Positions 62,004 to 64,000 of a stretch of 64,000 nucleotides of DNA are shown here, piece by piece. Position 1 is the first letter of the stretch. Every line of letters begins with the position of its first letter. The stretch spans positions 1,798,001 to 1,862,000 of the forward strand of contig CBDAQC010000002.1 in NCBI GenBank assembly GCA_965198915.1. The letters run 5' to 3'. The notes below the pieces were generated by a model. That model had not been told where the DNA came from. It saw only the letters and a list, made by a program, of their open reading frames with translations, and did no database searches. The position numbers were made by a program, and so were the translations under genes. The stretch is from BOG-908 sp965198915 (lineage in GTDB: Bacteria > Pseudomonadota > Alphaproteobacteria > Acetobacterales > Acetobacteraceae).

Positions 62004-64000
62004 ATGAGCGACGCCCTCCTAACACTCCCGATGCTGGCACTCCACCCGTTGTGGGTCGCCTGGCAGACGCAAGACCGAAAGACCTCAGACGGGTCTCTCA
62101 AACCCACGAAAGTCCCTTTTGCGCCGGCAATGCCAGACCGGAAGGCGGAGGCGGATGATCCTTCGACCTGGGGTACTAGGCCAGAGGCGGAAATCTGTGC
62201 GCAAGCACTGCTGAAGCCGTATGGTCTTGGAGGCGTCGGCATCGAATTCGCGGAGATTGACAAGGGTCGCAGCTTGATGGGCTTTGATCTGGACACATGC
62301 CGCAACCAAGAGACGGGTGCCTTGGAAAGCTGGGCTGAGGACATCGTTGCAGGCCTGGATAGCTATGCAGAAGTCTCGCCATCCGGAACAGGCGTAAAGG
62401 GATTCGCCACTTTTGACACCGATGCAATCGCTTACTTGCGCACCCATATGGGCGGGGCGAAATGGGGAAAAAAATTCTCGGGCGGGTCATCAACGGACCA
62501 TCCGCCGGGGATTGAGATATACTTTGGGCGCCGCTTTTTTGCAGTGACTGATGTGATTTTGGACGGAATATCTCCGACGTTGCGACATATCACAGCCAGC
62601 GACATCGTCAAGATGTTGGGGCAAGCGGCGACTGTATTTGGCACGGCGAAGGGCCCGAGGGGTAGTGCACCATCGGGTAGCGGCGACCGTTCCCGCAGCG
62701 CCGAAGCCTTTCGCGTCGGGACCCGTCTTGTAGCAGATGGCGCCACTCGCGATGAAATGTGTGAAGCGCTCAGCCAAAATCCCAAAACATCCGATTGGAT
62801 GAGGGAAAAAGGTGCTGTCAATAACATGCGCGAGGCACACCGGATCTTCAAAAAGGCCGGCGCAACTGGGTCGACAATCCAGCTTACTCCCGGGGACATT
62901 CATCACAATGCTACCGCCGGCGAGACCGCAATCATCCTGGCAAAACAGCCTATCTTTCAACGCGGCAATCGATTGGTCCGTCCTGAGGTTCGCAAAGTTA
63001 CCTCATTCGGAGGACAATCAGCACAATCAGCGTCACTTCATGAAATCAATGCTCATGCTATGATCGATACGCTTTGCGGCTGTGCCATATGGCAGCGATA
63101 TGATAGCAGAACGGATAAGTGGCAACGTACCAACCCGCCGAGGCAGGTTGCAGAGATCATTTTGTCGCGTGCTGGTATGTCAAGATTTCCGTCAATAGCT
63201 GGCGTCCTGACATGCCCGACACTGCGTCCAGATGGTTCGATTTTATCCGCACCGGGCTATGATAAGTCCACAGGTCTTTACCAAGTAGCGGACTCCAGCA
63301 TCAAACTAGCGGATGCTGTTCATCAACCGACTCGCGCGAGCGCCGAAGAGGCCCTGCACGAACTTCGGGGACTACTGGTAGAATTTCCCTTTGCAGACAA
63401 CCCTGGCGCAAGCAAACCTGGCGTGAGTGAGACTGTAGCTCTTTCCGGCTGTATCACGCCGGTCGTGCGAGGCGCCCTTTCCGTCTGTCCTCTTCATGTC
63501 TATCGCTCGCATACGGCGGGTACCGGCAAGACCTATCTGGTCGTAATTCACAGCGCGATTAGCACAGGTCGACCTTGCCCTGTCGCTTCGGCCGGGTCTG
63601 ATGAAGCCGAAACGGAGAAGCGTCTCACCGGGCTGCTACTCGGAGGATCTCCAATCATCTGTCTGGACAACGTTAACGGCGAACTTGGCGGTGACCTACT
63701 GTGTCAGGCTATTGAACGCCCTCTCATCCAGGTTCGGCCGTTAGGTAGTTCGACAATGGTTGAAATAGAGACGCGTGCAACGTTGTTCGCGAACGGTAAT
63801 GGGCTGCGGCTCCGAGGGGATATGGTCCGCCGCGGCTTAATCTGCGACCTGGATGCAGGTATGGAGCGCCCGGAACTCCGCCAATTTAAGAGCGACCCAG
63901 TTGCGGCTATTCTAAAGGACCGTGGCCGTTACGTTTCGGCCTGTCTGATTATAGTTCGAGCCTATCTGCTAGCAGGAGCCCCGAATGTTTTGGCACCCAT
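62004..64000 (+). CDS. primase-polymerase/helicase fusion (partial, runs off the window)
   Basis: 665 codons without a stop to the window end. ATG at 62004 is the only start after an in-frame TAA at 61983 and has a GGGTGGGGG site. Residues ~1-180: PrimPol/NrS-1-like domain with GFDLDTC (metal DxD near 95-97) and SPSGTGVK near 125-132, where many relatives have His instead of Lys132. Residues ~480-665: AAA+ helicase with HTAGTGKT (Walker A, 503-510), IICLDN (Walker B, ~551-556), FANGNG (sensor 1) and GDMVRRGLICDLD (Arg finger). Probably replicates the element. The C-terminus is outside the window. Confidence 0.82.
   Translation, partial: MSDALLTLPMLALHPLWVAWQTQDRKTSDGSLKPTKVPFAPAMPDRKAEADDPSTWGTRPEAEICAQALLKPYGLGGVGIEFAEIDKGRSLMGFDLDTCRNQETGALESWAEDIVAGLDSYAEVSPSGTGVKGFATFDTDAIAYLRTHMGGAKWGKKFSGGSSTDHPPGIEIYFGRRFFAVTDVILDGISPTLRHITASDIVKMLGQAATVFGTAKGPRGSAPSGSGDRSRSAEAFRVGTRLVADGATRDEMCEALSQNPKTSDWMREKGAVNNMREAHRIFKKAGATGSTIQLTPGDIHHNATAGETAIILAKQPIFQRGNRLVRPEVRKVTSFGGQSAQSASLHEINAHAMIDTLCGCAIWQRYDSRTDKWQRTNPPRQVAEIILSRAGMSRFPSIAGVLTCPTLRPDGSILSAPGYDKSTGLYQVADSSIKLADAVHQPTRASAEEALHELRGLLVEFPFADNPGASKPGVSETVALSGCITPVVRGALSVCPLHVYRSHTAGTGKTYLVVIHSAISTGRPCPVASAGSDEAETEKRLTGLLLGGSPIICLDNVNGELGGDLLCQAIERPLIQVRPLGSSTMVEIETRATLFANGNGLRLRGDMVRRGLICDLDAGMERPELRQFKSDPVAAILKDRGRYVSACLIIVRAYLLAGAPNVLAP

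Larger units (their letters stand above)
59066..64000. mobile_element. left part of a tRNA-Thr-integrated element (satellite/PICI-like)
   Basis: Starts at the tRNA fragment and includes a tyrosine integrase, an AT-rich orphan, an AlpA-like HTH gene and a primase-polymerase/helicase. Codon use is looser and GC lower than in the rest of the window. The right end is past the window. P4-like satellites and Gram-negative PICIs have this int / alpA / primase set; an integrated plasmid is the alternative. Confidence 0.8.

Overview
The window looks like chromosome of a GC-rich alphaproteobacterium, most likely Acetobacteraceae (Rhodopila/Acidisphaera/Acidiphilium-like). This rests on gene content: Caulobacter-style flagellar regulators (FlbD, FlbT), the Usg and DUF3309 small proteins, a squalene-route (C30) type carotenoid cluster, and many short GC-rich hairpin repeats between genes. 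The family-level placement is inference, because the window has no rRNA gene to test it. About the last 5 kb is different: it is visibly AT-richer and starts at a truncated tRNA gene.

Layout. 0.1-9.3 kb: housekeeping genes with a sulfur theme (cysteine synthase divergent from an Rrf2 regulator, sulfite-reductase hemoprotein), an acyl-CoA thioesterase, a GH16 glycosidase, an MBL hydrolase, HU and a large GT2 glycosyltransferase. 9.6-16.2 kb: two CrtI-type desaturases, a PlsC-type acyltransferase, a GT2 glycosyltransferase and a DUF2141 protein. The last three are translationally coupled, and together they resemble a pathway to a glycosylated, acylated C30 carotenoid. 16.3-21 kb: TerB-like protein, cold-shock protein, groESL with a clear terminator, a sigma70-type promoter and two CIRCE operators, Usg, DUF3309. 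21-35.3 kb: flagellar cluster. fliF-fliG-fliH-fliN-flbD-flhA and fliK-flgD are on the minus strand; flgE-flgK-flgL-flbT are on the plus strand. The fliK/flgE divergent gap has two facing sigma54 promoters with a perfect 17-bp palindrome midway between them; FlbD is the obvious candidate activator. 35.3-43.6 kb: accessory genes (HdeD, EF-hand protein, APC permease, diguanylate cyclase, MAPEG, cupin), several very small genes (a 42-aa lipoprotein and an RMF-like protein among them), a MITE-like element and a 28-bp tandem repeat. 43.8-58.9 kb: a large Y_Y_Y/HisKA_3 sensor kinase, a YtcA-HlyD-FUSC-NodT efflux operon, an MscS channel with a cyclic-nucleotide-binding domain, PoxB, a chloroperoxidase-like hydrolase, a NarL-type regulator, an FkbM-like methyltransferase and a secreted protein paralogous to one at 13.1 kb.

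59.07 kb to the end is the left part of an integrated element. A 45-nt 3' fragment of tRNA-Thr(CGT), which breaks exactly at the anticodon loop, is followed by a tyrosine integrase with its own promoter, an unrecognised AT-rich gene, an AlpA-like HTH protein and a long primase-polymerase/helicase gene that runs off the window. The int / alpA / primase-helicase order at a tRNA 3' end resembles P4-like satellites and phage-inducible islands. This is the best place to look for a new system.

Limits: start sites are chosen by eye from ribosome-binding sites and family lengths. Functions rest on motif recognition without database searches.
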